Shown one piece after another: positions 1-10,152 of a stretch of 64,000 bases of DNA. Each line of letters starts with the position of its first letter. Position 1 is the first letter of the stretch. Both the position numbers and the translations under genes were made by a program. The notes below the pieces were generated by a model. It saw only the letters and a list, made by a program, of their open reading frames with translations. It was not told the origin of the DNA and made no database searches. The stretch is from NCBI GenBank assembly GCA_030248295.1, contig JASANH010000938.1, positions 1,860,001 to 1,924,000 on the forward strand. The letters are read 5' to 3'. The DNA comes from Mesodorylaimus sp. YZB2_4. Lineage: Eukaryota; Nematoda; Enoplea; Dorylaimida; Dorylaimidae.

Positions 1-1307
1 TCGATTGATGTCGAATCGACGTCAGTTCCGTTGCCAGCCGCTGGGTAATTCTCCAAATGGGAACCATTCAACGGTCGTTCGGGTGCAACGACCGGCGCAG
101 TTAAATTGTTGGAATCATCCGAAGCAGTCGTGCTATCTGCCATCATTTTTTCCTGTTTGTCCGTATCGTCCTTGAAACGCTTGACGTTGGGCAAATTGTC
201 TAAACACGCCACGTCGTAATCACCGCCCGGTTTAGCGTGGCCCGAATCGGTATTTCCGTTTCGCTGAGACGATTCGTAGCTCTTTGCTCCAGATTCCTGC
301 GTTTTACCGTCCTCCGAATTGTGATCTGCGGTTTCGTTGACTTCGGAAGTAGCGTGCGACTTTCGTTTCAAGGCAGAACGAGCACGTTTTGATTGCGTCG
401 ACGAATCGCCCTCGACCGATGGAGGCGACATTGGCAGCGTTTCAGCGATCTCCTGACGAGTAGTCGAGTCGCACTTCTCCGATCCACTGTTCGCATTAGC
501 AGCGGCTGCTGAACGAGCATCGGGAGACGACGGAGGAGTCGGCGGCCCCTCTTCGCTCTCCACCGATGTCGTGTTCACTTGAACCCGTTTTTCGCGCTTG
601 ACTTTGATCTTGGGAGTTATTACAGCCCGTTCACCGCCACCCACTAACAAGCTACGATCAATTCTAAGGCCATATCGTCGCAAAACATCGTCCAATGGCA
701 AACCAGCTTCTTGTATCAACAATGCTTTATCTTCGTCCGCTTCTGAAAAAGATAAACACGTGTCACTGACCTAACGCTAAAAAAGTGAGGTTCTTACCGT
801 CATTTTCGTTTTCCTTTTTCTTTCCTGCCAACGTCTTCAGTTCCTCCAAAACGTCGTCACGAGTAAGAAGTTCGTCGAAAGCAAGGAATGCATCTTCGAG
901 CGCCTGACCGACACGGCCTTCGCTCCACGCAGCCGTGGTTTTAAGAAATTCTGGAAAGCGCATGGCAGCATACTGCGATACTTCGGCTCCTAAAAGTGAA
1001 TTAGGGTATTCAAAAACCATTCGTGGCAAAGATTGATTCAAAACAAGGCTACTGTAAACATACCGCCATGCCCGTCGTAAACTGCGAAAAAGGAACAGTT
1101 ATCATCGAAACTCAAAATGCAGTTATGAGCATCCTAAAAGGGAAAATTTTTTCTGCTGCACATGTAAATTTCAAATTAAATTATGTATAGGCCTACTTCT
1201 TGATTTATTCGCCACCCTTGCATCGACGTGGCTCCATATCGAAGGCTGCCTTTGCTCTCCGATTCCGTTTGTTTATCCACCACCGGTTCGGACAAGTACG
1301 CACCCAT
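1..1307 (-). CDS. PPM1G: PPM1G-type protein phosphatase 2C (partial, 5' part)
   Basis: Metal-dependent Ser/Thr phosphatase of the PP2C family. Read on the minus strand from ATG 1307, exons are 1307-1197, 1133-1064, 989-798 and 742 to beyond position 1; all phases join. The N-terminus begins MGAYLSEPVVDK, close to human PPM1G, and is followed by the PP2C substrate-ring motif MQGWR and the metal-binding core FFAVYDGHGGAE (Asp/Gly ligands). Exon 4 is long, with no stop to the window edge. It encodes a Ser/Glu-rich hydrophilic stretch that corresponds to the acidic insert separating the two catalytic halves in PPM1G. The second catalytic half lies outside the window. Known family role: nuclear phosphatase acting on splicing and chromatin substrates. 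It sits head to head with the DAG lipase gene, 613 bp between start codons. Family assignment is firm; the paralogue name is inferred from the N-terminus and insert. Confidence 0.88.
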
Positions 1308-1920
1308 GATATCGACGTGTCGGAAATTGAAGGAATCAACTATTCAATCTTCCTCTCGTAAGTAACTTCGCGCCGCCAGTACGTTCTTGACTGCTTCGAT
1401 GTCGCCTCGCAGACAAGCCGAAATAGAATAGAATAGAGTTCATGTCATGGATCGCAAAGGCGGGCACTTTGCGCACCCATTATTTTTGGGTAAAAATAAG
1501 TTTTGATTCATTGATTTAAAGTAAAATAAAAACTAACTAGTTTAGGAGAGAAAATTCTTCTTTTTAAACATAAAAATGGTTGAAGAAATATGCTTAAAGT
1601 TATTTTCACGCCAAGCCCTAAAGGAGATCGTGTTAAACTTATATCTGAAACAACCTATCCACGTAGATCTGTATACACGTACGGTGGGGGGGGGGGCTGG
1701 CTTGACACTCTTCCAAATGGAATGCGACCCTTCCCCATTCTGCCCGAAAGAACATGCGTCCGCTGGTGGCTGGGTGGATTTTAAAATGAGACACTAAAAA
1801 TTTCGAATTATGTGACGGATAAAATGCGAGTGTAGTCTCCTATGGATGGTCGAATGAACAAGTGAAAAGATTCTTGATTGAACTTTCGCAGAAAACCTTG
1901 GTTTCTCCATACACTTCGCC
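1308..1920. promoter_or_regulatory. Divergent intergenic region PPM1G / DAG lipase
   Basis: This 613 bp stretch separates two head-to-head start codons, so it must hold both promoters. It includes an 11-nt G run at 1686-1696. No TATA box in a sensible place and no credible exon was seen. Promoter function is inferred from position only. Confidence 0.5.
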
Positions 1921-4104
1921 ATGCCGAGTATGAATTTGTTTGGACGGCGATGGGCCGTATCGTCCGACGACTTTGTTTTTCCTGCCGCGACTGAGGGGAT
2001 GATACGATTTGTTTGGTAAGTGTGTTTGGATGTTGGTCGGACAGTACCGATGGCAGTGTCTTTCAGGTTCGTGGTCACGCTGTGCGTCTACGTGCTTCAT
2101 CCGAACGACGGTTGTGCCGGTGCTTATCATCTGCAAGTCTACATCCTTGCCGCCTTGGTGCATAACGCCGTTATCATCATCACCACATTCTGGACGGCGT
2201 ATATTAGTAGCCGGGGATCGATCAGGAATCCTGTCCCCCGTCGGCGACTGCCCATTCTGCTCTACATTCGCTGCCTATCGATAGTTTTCGAGTTGATATG
2301 GAACATCATCGGGATCGTTTGGTTGTCGCGAGTGGGCGATTTGGCCGCGTGCGAACCAACTATAGTAGCCGCGGGACGACTAACGCTGGTTGGGAGCTGG
2401 CTGTTATTCGGTGTGTTCATGGTTGGTTTCTGGTTCATGTTCGATCCGCTGGGCAATGTGCATCACGATGACGTCAAGATGACTGATCAGGCCAAACGAC
2501 TGTGGCAATTACGTTTGCAATTACTTTGCTTCTGCGCCAGTGGTAGTGATAATGCAAAGGCGGCGTTCGAGGACGTCGCCGAACTGTTGACTGACTTCTT
2601 CAACGACACGGATTTGGTCATATCGGATTTGTGGGCTGGCATTCTTCTGCTGGCGAACAAAGATCTGGCCGTAATGAACGATCGAAGGAGAGGATTCGGG
2701 AAGAAACAGTGGGTGGCATCCGATCAGCGCTCGCAGGATGACGATAGTGGTGAGTCTGAATTACCGCCTTGGATGAACGTGCAATACGCCAGTCGTATGA
2801 TGGAATTCGCTTTGGGCGTCTACGGATGGCCCTACTATGTGTGCGCTCATGGTTGCGCCGTGCAGCCAATCTGCGACCTGATGCATCGTATTCGCTGTTG
2901 CAATCAGTGCCGTTGTGACAATGTCATCGTGATCAAAGACAATTGCTGTCGGTGCAACACGGCCGCCATGCTATTGCATACTGGAATCGCGGAGACCGAT
3001 CTGTTCCATGTTAATTTGCACAATGAAGTGTGGGAGACACCGTTCGTGGCCTGCTTAGACCATCGTACGCGGTCGATCGTCATCGCGATCCGAGGCTCGC
3101 TGTCACTCCGGGATGCGGTGACCGACTTATGTATGCGCGAAGATGCGTTCCAGTTGGAGGATCACATGGATCTCACTCGGGCCGAGGAGTCGGTCTTGCG
3201 GGGTATGCACGTTCACAAGGGCATGTTGTGGAGTGCGCGGTACGTGTACAGCAAGTTGGAGAATGAGAAGATATTAGACGATTTGTTCGTTTTGCAACCC
3301 GAGTACGATTTGGTTATCACTGGCCATAGTTTGGGGGCTGGCGTTGCGGCGTTATTAGCTATGCTCTTGAAAGCAAAATACTCAAGTGTTCGTTGTCTGG
3401 CCTTCTCGCCGCCTGGATGCGTCATCAGCGACAATGCAATCCCGTTCACTGAGAAGTTCATCTGCAGTGTGATCGTTGGTGACGACTTGGTGCCTCGGCT
3501 GTCCATGCAGTCCATGGAACGCTTTAAATCGAATATTCTGGACGTGTTGGAGCATTGCGATCAGCCCAAATGGGAGATCCTTCTGAAAGGTTGCTTCAAA
3601 TTATTATGCGCCAAGCGATCGAGTCCCGTCTTGGCCAACGAGGTGCAGGACTATGCGATCAGTTCCAACGACGTGGAACGAGCGGTGATCGTGGGTGCGT
3701 CGGGCAGAGGATTTCCGTCCTCGCATGTCGGTGCGGCTGTGGTGTCGACCGAGTCGGTGGACGAATCTCAAGATGCGCCCTTGATCCTTTCTCGGAGTCG
3801 AAGTAGTCAAAGTTACACGGAGGAGAGGAACATGCTGGCGGTGAATGGGGACCACGAGGTGGTGCGGGCCTCACGCATGTTGCGCTGTCCCGGTCGCATT
3901 CTGCACGTCAGTCAGTCGAATCGGCTGGGTGTCATGGCCAGTGGGTCCGGTTTGGATTCGGGTGTGGCGTGGAGGAAGCACGAGTACTTCTCGGAGATAT
4001 GGCTTAGTAGTTCCATGATCAATGACCACATGCCCTATGTGGTGGCTGCTGTCCTGAAGGAGGCGGCCAACGCGTCCATCAGTTCCCTGGTGTCGTCGAC
4101 TTGA
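1921..4104 (+). CDS. sn1-specific diacylglycerol lipase (DAGL alpha/beta type)
   Basis: Membrane serine lipase that cleaves diacylglycerol to 2-acylglycerol. Exon 1 is 1921-2015 (ATG in a gccATGc context, MPSMNLFGRRWAVSSDD, like the DAGL N-terminus). A 51-nt intron (gtaagt..tttcag, 2016-2066) follows, then exon 2 runs 2067-4104, giving 710 aa. Phase joins through a split TGG codon. Four hydrophobic segments in the first ~150 residues match the DAGL TM bundle. A Cys-rich NCC segment precedes the alpha/beta-hydrolase domain. The nucleophile elbow GHSLGAG places Ser453. GDDLVPR gives the likely acid Asp505 and PGRILHV the likely base His645. Length is near DAGL-beta (~670) and lacks the long alpha tail. 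Only one intron in 2.1 kb is unusual beside its intron-rich neighbours. Alpha versus beta is not decided. Confidence 0.93.
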
Positions 4105-4304
4105 TATACTCTTGTACTCTGTGCAGTGCTGTGGTCTGATCTATCTTCTAGTCTTCTGGCGCTATCGAGCTGTGCTATCGGGTAGTAAAGCGTTTTTGAA
4201 GGGTTGGGCAGTGTGGATAAATGCGAATTCGTTGAGCGATGGATACTCTATGTGATTTTGGCGCACGTAACTTATGCCAGGCCATTTTTGGTTTTAGGAA
4301 AACG

Positions 4305-5247
4305 ATGCAAACGCTTCTTTGGCTACCAGCGCTGACGCTGGTTAGCCTCGTGTATATTTCGTTTCCCGCCGTGCTTGCCGATTCGGACAACGATGTGCAG
4401 CAAGAAATCACCGATCACGTGCCTGTCAAAGCCGTCGTCAAGGTAAGGGAGGAGGTCGGGGCCTAGCTCGGGTCTTTTGTCGTTTAGTTGCAGTCCCTGA
4501 TTTTGGTTGGACTACTCCGACAGCCTTTGTGCCCTTGTGGTCGTGGCTAATCCGAGCTTGTAGGCATGCATTCAGCATTCGCTAGTTCCTTTCATGCTAG
4601 CGAGGGAACCCAGGGGAGTGTCTTCTTGTATTGGACGTCAGAAATATGTGAGAAGTCACCTCGGGTCGTCGTGCATTGGTCTGACAGGGTGCGCGCGACT
4701 CCTAACGTGTCCTTTGTTCTAGAGCTGTGGCGGATGACGATTGAATCGCCTCCCCGAGGTGAAGAAATTCATCTTCGAGGATATTCCAAAATAGTAAGCC
4801 CGTTTGTCCACCGGCTATCCGCCCTTGACGTCGGTCCCGTTTCAGTGATGGTGTTGAGTTCGAACAAATACCCCATCATAATCCCGATCTGGTCTTGCTC
4901 AACGCGGCCGGTCAGGAAATCGAGGTGAGCAGAATAGGCATGCATTCAGCATTCGCTACTTCCTTTCATGCTAGCGAGGGAACCTAGGGGAGTGTCTTCT
5001 TGCATATGAGGTCAGAAATATGTAAGAAGTCACCTCGTGATCAATCGGGAGTGTTGCCCAGCCCTCTGCAGGAATGGACAGGTCCTGAACCCATTCGGTC
5101 ATCGAGGGCAGCCTAGGCGCGCACGATCAGAACATGTCGACTCTTTTTCAGCGTATCGATCTAGCTCCGTTGGACCGTGATCAGTGCAATAAGCTGGTCC
5201 AAGAGAAGGGTTTCTCGCAAAAGAATCCTTCGGAACACGAGTTGTAG
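4305..5247 (+). CDS. SELENOM: Selenoprotein M with UGA-encoded selenocysteine
   Basis: ER thioredoxin-fold selenoprotein of the SELENOM/SELENOF family. Exons are 4305-4442, 4723-4793, 4846-4924 and 5152-5247; phases join to 127 residues (human about 145). Exon 1 encodes a signal peptide (MQTLLWLPALTLVSLVYIS..). Exon 2 reads SCGG, then TGA at 4735-4737, then RLNRLPEVKKF, matching the family CxxU motif CGGU followed by QLNRLKEVKAF; the TGA is residue 51 and Cys is 48. Exon 3 gives HHNPDLVLL and exon 4 gives RDQCNKLVQEKGF, both matching conserved SELENOM blocks beyond the TGA, so the UGA is read through and not a terminator. The protein ends EHEL, which resembles an ER-retention tetrapeptide. 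A SECIS element should lie after 5247; I could not place one confidently. An automatic gene caller would split this gene. Confidence 0.9.
4561..4661 (+). repeat. Intronic repeat copy 1 in SELENOM intron 1
   Basis: About 100 bp, starting ggcatgcattcagcattcgc, recurs nearly identically at 4935-5036 in intron 3 of the same gene. It carries a short inverted pair (cgctag..ctagcg). It does not disturb splice sites. Confidence 0.85.
4935..5036 (+). repeat. Intronic repeat copy 2 in SELENOM intron 3
   Basis: This is the second copy of the ~100 bp unit at 4561-4661, in the same orientation and differing at few positions. It is either a tandem duplication or two insertions of one short element. No open frame is shared. 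Confidence 0.85.
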
Positions 5248-5745
5248 GCCGCTCATTTCGTGTCCTTTCCAAGTGCCGTTCTGCTCGCAATTCCAAATGC
5301 AGCTGATGTTCGAGGACGATCTTCGACGACTGAACTCTTTGAAGCCATTTGATTAAACTTTGCGTCAATTGGCTGATGCTCGTGTTTGGCGTCGATGGTT
5401 GGCTATGTGAGGTTGCATATTTTTCAATTTGGTCATTATCTAAGTAAAAAAGGGTTGGGTACTCGAGGAGGTGCATCCATTTTGCTTGCAATCTCGTCGT
5501 TGATTTGCTGAGATGTGGTCCTGCAGGTGGAAAGCACGATTCATGGCACTGTATCAATATTGCCTCTTGCTCGCCTGGCCATCAACTACTAGTATTCGAG
5601 AAGTGGGAGACGGAACCATGCGAGTGTACGTTTTCGGTTGTCGGACACTGGCTGTGTTCAAAGTCTCCTGTGTCTGAGGATACCAGTGCGTGGAAGATAC
5701 CTTGCGGCCGCCCGCAAGGTTTAACTGCACTCACGGGGACTGATT
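5248..5745. other. SELENOM 3' flank
   Basis: This is the expected 3' UTR of selenoprotein M. I scanned for the SECIS core (ATGA..AA..GA in a stem-loop). A small hairpin near 5306-5330 was found, but its loop is too small and lacks the AA platform. No coding exon is seen. Confidence 0.4.
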
Positions 5746-5749
5746 GCGA

Positions 5750-6020
5750 GTCATAAGACTTGAGCTCATTGTCAGAGCTCGTGAACAGCAAATGCAGACA
5801 GCGGATGGAACGGGCTGTGTCTCCCAGTGCGTGCACTCTCGTCCCAGAACCCACTTTCACTTTCGCAGAGTAACAAGGGTAGGGTGAAGTGGGTCGCACT
5901 GCACGTCCGATGCGACCAATGTCCAGTCCCACTTCGGGGAGGTATGCGCGGTTCCTTGGATGGACAGAATTATAGCGCATGTGCTTAGCCTCATTTCGGC
6001 CATATAAGCCCCGGCTGCGG
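5750..6020 (+). repeat. Duplicated promoter module, copy 1 (orphan)
   Basis: About 270 bp closely matching 9840-10122. Shared landmarks in order are cgggctgtgtctcccagtgc, cccactttcactttcgcag, ggtcgcactgcac..tgcgacc (an inverted pair), catgtgct.agcctcatttc and the TATA-like catataagccccggctgcgg (TATAAG at 6003-6008). In copy 2 the TATA sits about 49 nt before a start codon. Copy 1 is followed by no recognisable gene, and similarity ends just past the TATA/GC segment. Confidence 0.85.
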
Positions 6021-6519
6021 TTAGGGCTCACGAGTAGACCTTAATAACTAGCCTCACTCATGTCACTGGCCACGCTGTGCGGCACTATTGCGGACCTTTC
6101 ATATCTTTGTATTTCTAGATGATTTATGATATCATAATACTCGCTCCTCTGCATGCCAAGGAGATATTCGAGTCTTGCAGTACAACATTTGGCGCCAGGG
6201 ATAGTAGGTATCTTCACACAATGACGATAGACCCCAAAAGGCGCACAGCAGTCAAAAATGTCGTGGCCTCGAAAATTTTTGATACGGCAGATGTGGCTTG
6301 GTGCTCTTAGCTGACATAAACGTACAAATAACGATGCGTCTTAGGATAAACTGTCATATTTAGACTGTAATATTTATTAGATATACATATATATATGTTA
6401 ATATCAACACCAACTCGGCCATGGGAAGAGGGAGAGCCTCGCATTCTGCGCGCTGCACATGGCCTAATTACATGTACACACGGCAGATGCATGCCAGTGC
6501 CAGCATCAAAGCCACCATG
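6021..6519. other. Non-coding stretch after promoter copy 1
   Basis: AT-rich sequence with short open frames that have no family resemblance. No gene or RNA is recognised. Confidence 0.4.
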
Positions 6520-6521
6520 TA

Positions 6522-7452
6522 CCGGGTTTTTCATAAAGGACCTGCTTTGAAATCAATTTGCGCGGTGACCGTTTGGAATTTGGGACCGCGGGTTGGAAAA
6601 TGGTAGCTCCCGTTCATGGGGAGACGAGTGATCAAAAAAGTTTTTAAATTCTCACTGTTGAAAATATTTAAATCTGCCGCGCATTTTGTATAGGAGCTTT
6701 GAGTCGACTATATGATGTCTGCTAGCTGTCGCTGCATTTTCGTACTTTGTGCCATGGATATACTATAACCATGCTTTTATAGTATATCCATGCTTTGTGC
6801 CACGGATTGCACGGATGGGGCCGTGGTTATACTATCGAATTTACAGGCTCGCATCGTTAGAAACCGGTCGTAGGACGAGGTTCTCCTTACGTTATTGTAG
6901 TCTCGCCCGCTGGCCAATCGATAATACAGCCGGATCGGAAGAATGGGGCATTTGTTCAGTTTAAGAGATATTTTGAAAATCTTCACGCCCTACACATCAT
7001 CAGCTTTGATGAGTCCTTCTTTTTACTCGATTTCACTGCACGCCGCTGCGCTTTTTGTGTTATGCACCACACAAATTGATGAATCTGGTCATCTGGTCAT
7101 GTTTAAATCTTTTTGAGTATGGAAACACAGTGAAAGAAACGTGGTTACTCAACAAGGTGTCCGTCGCCGTCTCCTAGAAGGCCGCATGCATAGTGGCATG
7201 GAGCAGGCACTGAGCGTTGAGTGTGGCTAATTTTTCGCGCCCTCAAGCAGACATGACAAAATCTACTTAAAGCTCCTATACAAAACGAGCGGCAGATTTA
7301 AATATTTTCATCAAGGGGAATTTAAAAATATTTCTTGATCATTCGTCTCCCCATGGACGGCAACTACCAAATTTCAACCCGGGGTCTCTAATTCCAAACG
7401 GTTACCGCGCAAATTAATTTCGAAACAGGTCCTTTCTTTATGAAAAACCCGG
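6522..7452. mobile_element. Non-autonomous DNA transposon (MITE/foldback) with TA target duplication
   Basis: A 931 bp element with long imperfect terminal inverted repeats. The left end ccgggtttttcataaagga is mirrored by tttatgaaaaacccgg at the right end. Similarity continues inward about 180 bp (6522-6702 versus 7268-7452). TA dinucleotides flank both ends (6520-6521, 7453-7454), as expected for Tc1/mariner-class insertion. There is no transposase frame inside. A separate 15-bp-arm hairpin lies at 6753-6792. Family assignment rests only on the TA duplication. Confidence 0.75.
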
Positions 7453-7931
7453 TACAGTATACTGCTTACGGTATCAAGACTACCAGCGCAATTTCAAGTT
7501 TAACCCAGACATGAAGGAGGCAAGAGTCAGAGTCTATATTCACTTGCTTGAGTAACAGAGACCCAGATGTGTTACAGTCGCATGAAAAACTTTTTACAGC
7601 TATGAGTGTCTATGTTCACCAGTTCCTTTCAGAATTCTATTTCGGTCGTTACGCACGAGGACCTAACAATATCGAAGCGATCCAGAGCCTGACCCTTGAC
7701 ATATTACTCGAGCCTCAGTCAGGTACGGGCAATATATTAGGGGTGGGTGTGAGGGTGATATTTTGCAGATTTGCCCATTTCATCACCACTTTAACCCACT
7801 TTTTTCTAGTAAGCCTGCTGGACGAATACAACAGTAGAACAGAGGGTAAATGATAATGAGCAGTAGATATATTTTCTAACTACTAGAATAAATGACTTCC
7901 CGAAACTGCGGTATTCTCCACAAAATTATCA
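7453..7931. other. Non-coding stretch before the Hint gene 3' end
   Basis: A 101-residue open frame at 7548-7853 has no recognisable motif and no upstream promoter. This stretch is the 3' flank of the minus-strand Hint gene. Confidence 0.35.
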
Positions 7932-8606
7932 CTAGATGTTCTTATCCAAATTTATAGCATGCGTTTCGATCACAAGACCTTCAAACATTTTTTCTCCCAA
8001 TGGGCAGCCCAGCCGGTCTCCTTGCTCGACGGGTTGCTTGAAGAACTGGGTCGCATTGGCGATGGTGTACTCGTAGCAGGACATGATTACCCCATCGATG
8101 ATCAGCTTGCCACTGCTGGTGATCGGATTGACTCTGCCTGATGTCTCTACCAGGGCCACCGATGCGACCTTGTCCTCATCTCCGTTCGCCAGCGGCACGC
8201 ACTCACCGACCATCACATCGCCACCTCGTTTTGCTGGCCATGGGTCTTCTATAGCCATGCCGCACGGACGAGAAAATGCGGCATGATCAGGAGTCAGCAT
8301 TACCTCACGGCCAGACTCGGTTTGGAATACGACAAATGGGTGCAATTCATCGATGTCTGTGCTTGGTGTGAGGACGATTGGGTTAGCTTCTCCGTCCTCG
8401 CCCAGCACTCGGTCGCCACGGACCAGATCACCTGCTTTCTTCACACTGCGTCCGTCAGCCATCAAGATCTTGGAGTCCTTGTGAATGCATTTCCTGCGAC
8501 CAGTAGCGGGAGCGGGGGCAGGTGCAGGAGCTCTTGTGCAGGCTGCACTGACGTGAAGATGAGCTAAGAAAACAATACCAAGAGCAATTAGATTCGCTTT
8601 GTGCAT
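7932..8606 (-). CDS. Secreted Hedgehog-type Hint (Hog) domain protein
   Basis: A 224-residue single-exon protein. ATG 8606 was chosen because it starts a clear signal peptide (MHKANLIALGIVFLAHLHVSA); an in-frame ATG 60 nt upstream would put a basic stretch before it. After an Ala-Pro repeat linker (APAPAPAPAT) comes a Hint/Hog module. The first residue is Cys40 (GRRKCIHKDSKILM), GDLVRGDRVLG follows, then the block-B TPDH with Thr105 and His108, and PITSSGKLIIDG..SCY (Cys177), which matches the Hog C-terminal block. Hog domains cleave before that first Cys by an N-S shift and can transfer a sterol to the upstream fragment. Here the upstream fragment would be only the short AP linker. There is no Hedge signalling domain, so this is an orphan Hog-like protein of the kind seen in several invertebrates. 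Function is unknown; autoprocessing is inferred from the residues. Confidence 0.85.
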   Translation of the reverse strand: MHKANLIALGIVFLAHLHVSAACTRAPAPAPAPATGRRKCIHKDSKILMADGRSVKKAGDLVRGDRVLGEDGEANPIVLTPSTDIDELHPFVVFQTESGREVMLTPDHAAFSRPCGMAIEDPWPAKRGGDVMVGECVPLANGDEDKVASVALVETSGRVNPITSSGKLIIDGVIMSCYEYTIANATQFFKQPVEQGDRLGCPLGEKMFEGLVIETHAINLDKNI

Positions 8607-8794
8607 GGTACCTGCACACCAGAGGAGTCTTCTGCGGCTGATAATGCAGTAGTGCTTGCATGGCAATCGAAACGCTGTTTAAATATCAGCCTAGTTCCTG
8701 CTTTTTTTCTGGTGATTGCAGCGGCTGTCGATTGGAGCTCCCCCGTGAATTTATCATTCCGAATGCCTGCCAAGGACGCAGGTCGGAAAAATTA

Positions 8795-9440
8795 GGGCCA
8801 CAGAAGCCGCTCCTTCTTCGTACAACATAAATTTTTTTTCTTCGGAAAGGCAAGAGTAGGAATGCCTTTCCAAACATTGGCAGTATTCATTTGTGTCACT
8901 TATTTTTAGTCTCGGGTTAGACGAGCCTGTCTCACATTGTGTGCCTGTCATCAAAATTTGTGTGTCCTATGTATATTGGTGCAGTCTCCTTTTCTGGGTA
9001 TCGACTTACAGTATTTATCAAAAGTAGTCAGTCAAACCGGATACAATCTGGATGTGCCGGATAAATCACCTAAGACTACACAGAAAAAATTCTTCTCCGC
9101 ATATTGTTCGTTTCTTCTTTTCCACGCATAATCTTCTCTCCTATGTAGTTTTGGGCGATATCTGGCACATCCAGATTGTATCCGGTTTGACAGACTACTT
9201 TTGATAAATACTGTAAGTTGAAACTACACAGAAAAGAAGACTGGATCAATAAAGGACACACAAATTATGATGACAGGCACACAATTTGCGACAGGCTCGT
9301 CTAACCCGAAACTAAAAACAAGCGGCACAAATGAAGAATACTATCAGTGTTTCGAAAAGCATTCCTAAACTTTCGTTTCCAACAAAAAAGTCCATATTGT
9401 ATGAAGCAAAAACGGACTCTGGCACCCTGATTTATATCCC
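8795..9440. mobile_element. Foldback element with ~290 bp inverted arms
   Basis: The left arm (about 8795-9090) and right arm (about 9140-9440) are imperfect reverse complements. Shared blocks include cgggttagacgagcctgtc, ttacagtatttatcaaaagt and accggatacaatctggatgt. The outer ends read ttagggccacagaagccg and, inverted, atcagggtgccagagtccg. No transposase is present and no clear target duplication was found, so the class is not assigned. Confidence 0.75.
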
Positions 9441-9839
9441 TGAACCTTACCCAAGTTACTAAAACTCTCGAAAAAAGTTGTGGGGCTGATGCCGATATGT
9501 GATGCGAACATATTTTAAATGTGAGGCCATGCCGTAGTGAAGTGAGCCGATGATAGCTTTATATTGATGCATGGTGATTTTTCTGAAAGATGTCGTCTCT
9601 CCCCCTTACATTTTTTGGGAGTCCCCCAAAAATGTGAGTATGTGAGTGACCCTTGATATTTTTCAAGAAATACACCCTATCAGATACATTTTCTATTCCC
9701 CTTTGAGGGGAATAAATTCGGGAATTAGATATACTGTAAATTCGAATTCTTCAAAAAGTGTGCAATGAAGTTGAGGTATATTCCGCCATGGGCCGATCGA
9801 TCGCCTCATCGCCGCCTTGTCAAAGGGGGCTGATCGTGA
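9441..9839. other. Non-coding stretch before promoter copy 2
   Basis: AT-rich intergenic DNA. No gene, RNA or clear repeat is recognised. Confidence 0.4.
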
Positions 9840-10122
9840 ATCGTAAGACTTATGCTCACGATCACAGTTCATGAACAGTTGATACGTAGTCAGCAGATGA
9901 AACGGGCTGTGTCTCCCAGTGCGTGCACTCTCGTCCCAGAACCCACTTTCACTTTCGCAGAGTAAAGAGGTCAGGCCGAAGTGGGTCGCACTGCACGTCC
10001 GATGCGACCAGTGTCCACTCCCACTTCGGGGAGATATGCGCGGTCTCGTGATCTCCTTGGATCGGCAGAATTATGGCGCATGTGCTCAGCCTCATTTCGG
10101 CCATATAAGCCCCGGCTGCGGA
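9840..10122 (+). promoter_or_regulatory. Duplicated promoter module, copy 2 (TATA TATAAG 10104-10109)
   Basis: Second copy of the module at 5750-6020. It ends in catataagccccggctgcgg directly upstream of the MGAT5-like gene (ATG 10153). TATA to ATG is about 44-49 nt, leaving room for a start site near 10130. Promoter role is inferred from position and the TATA-like box. Confidence 0.7.
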
Positions 10123-10152
10123 CTGTGGTCAGTCTGCAGAGCACAATTGAAT

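Noticed and set aside
4735-4737. TGA as evidence of an alternative genetic code
   Set aside because: Every other gene model here ends properly at TAA, TAG or TGA. The single in-frame TGA sits exactly at the SELENOM Sec position, so recoding, not a code change, explains it.
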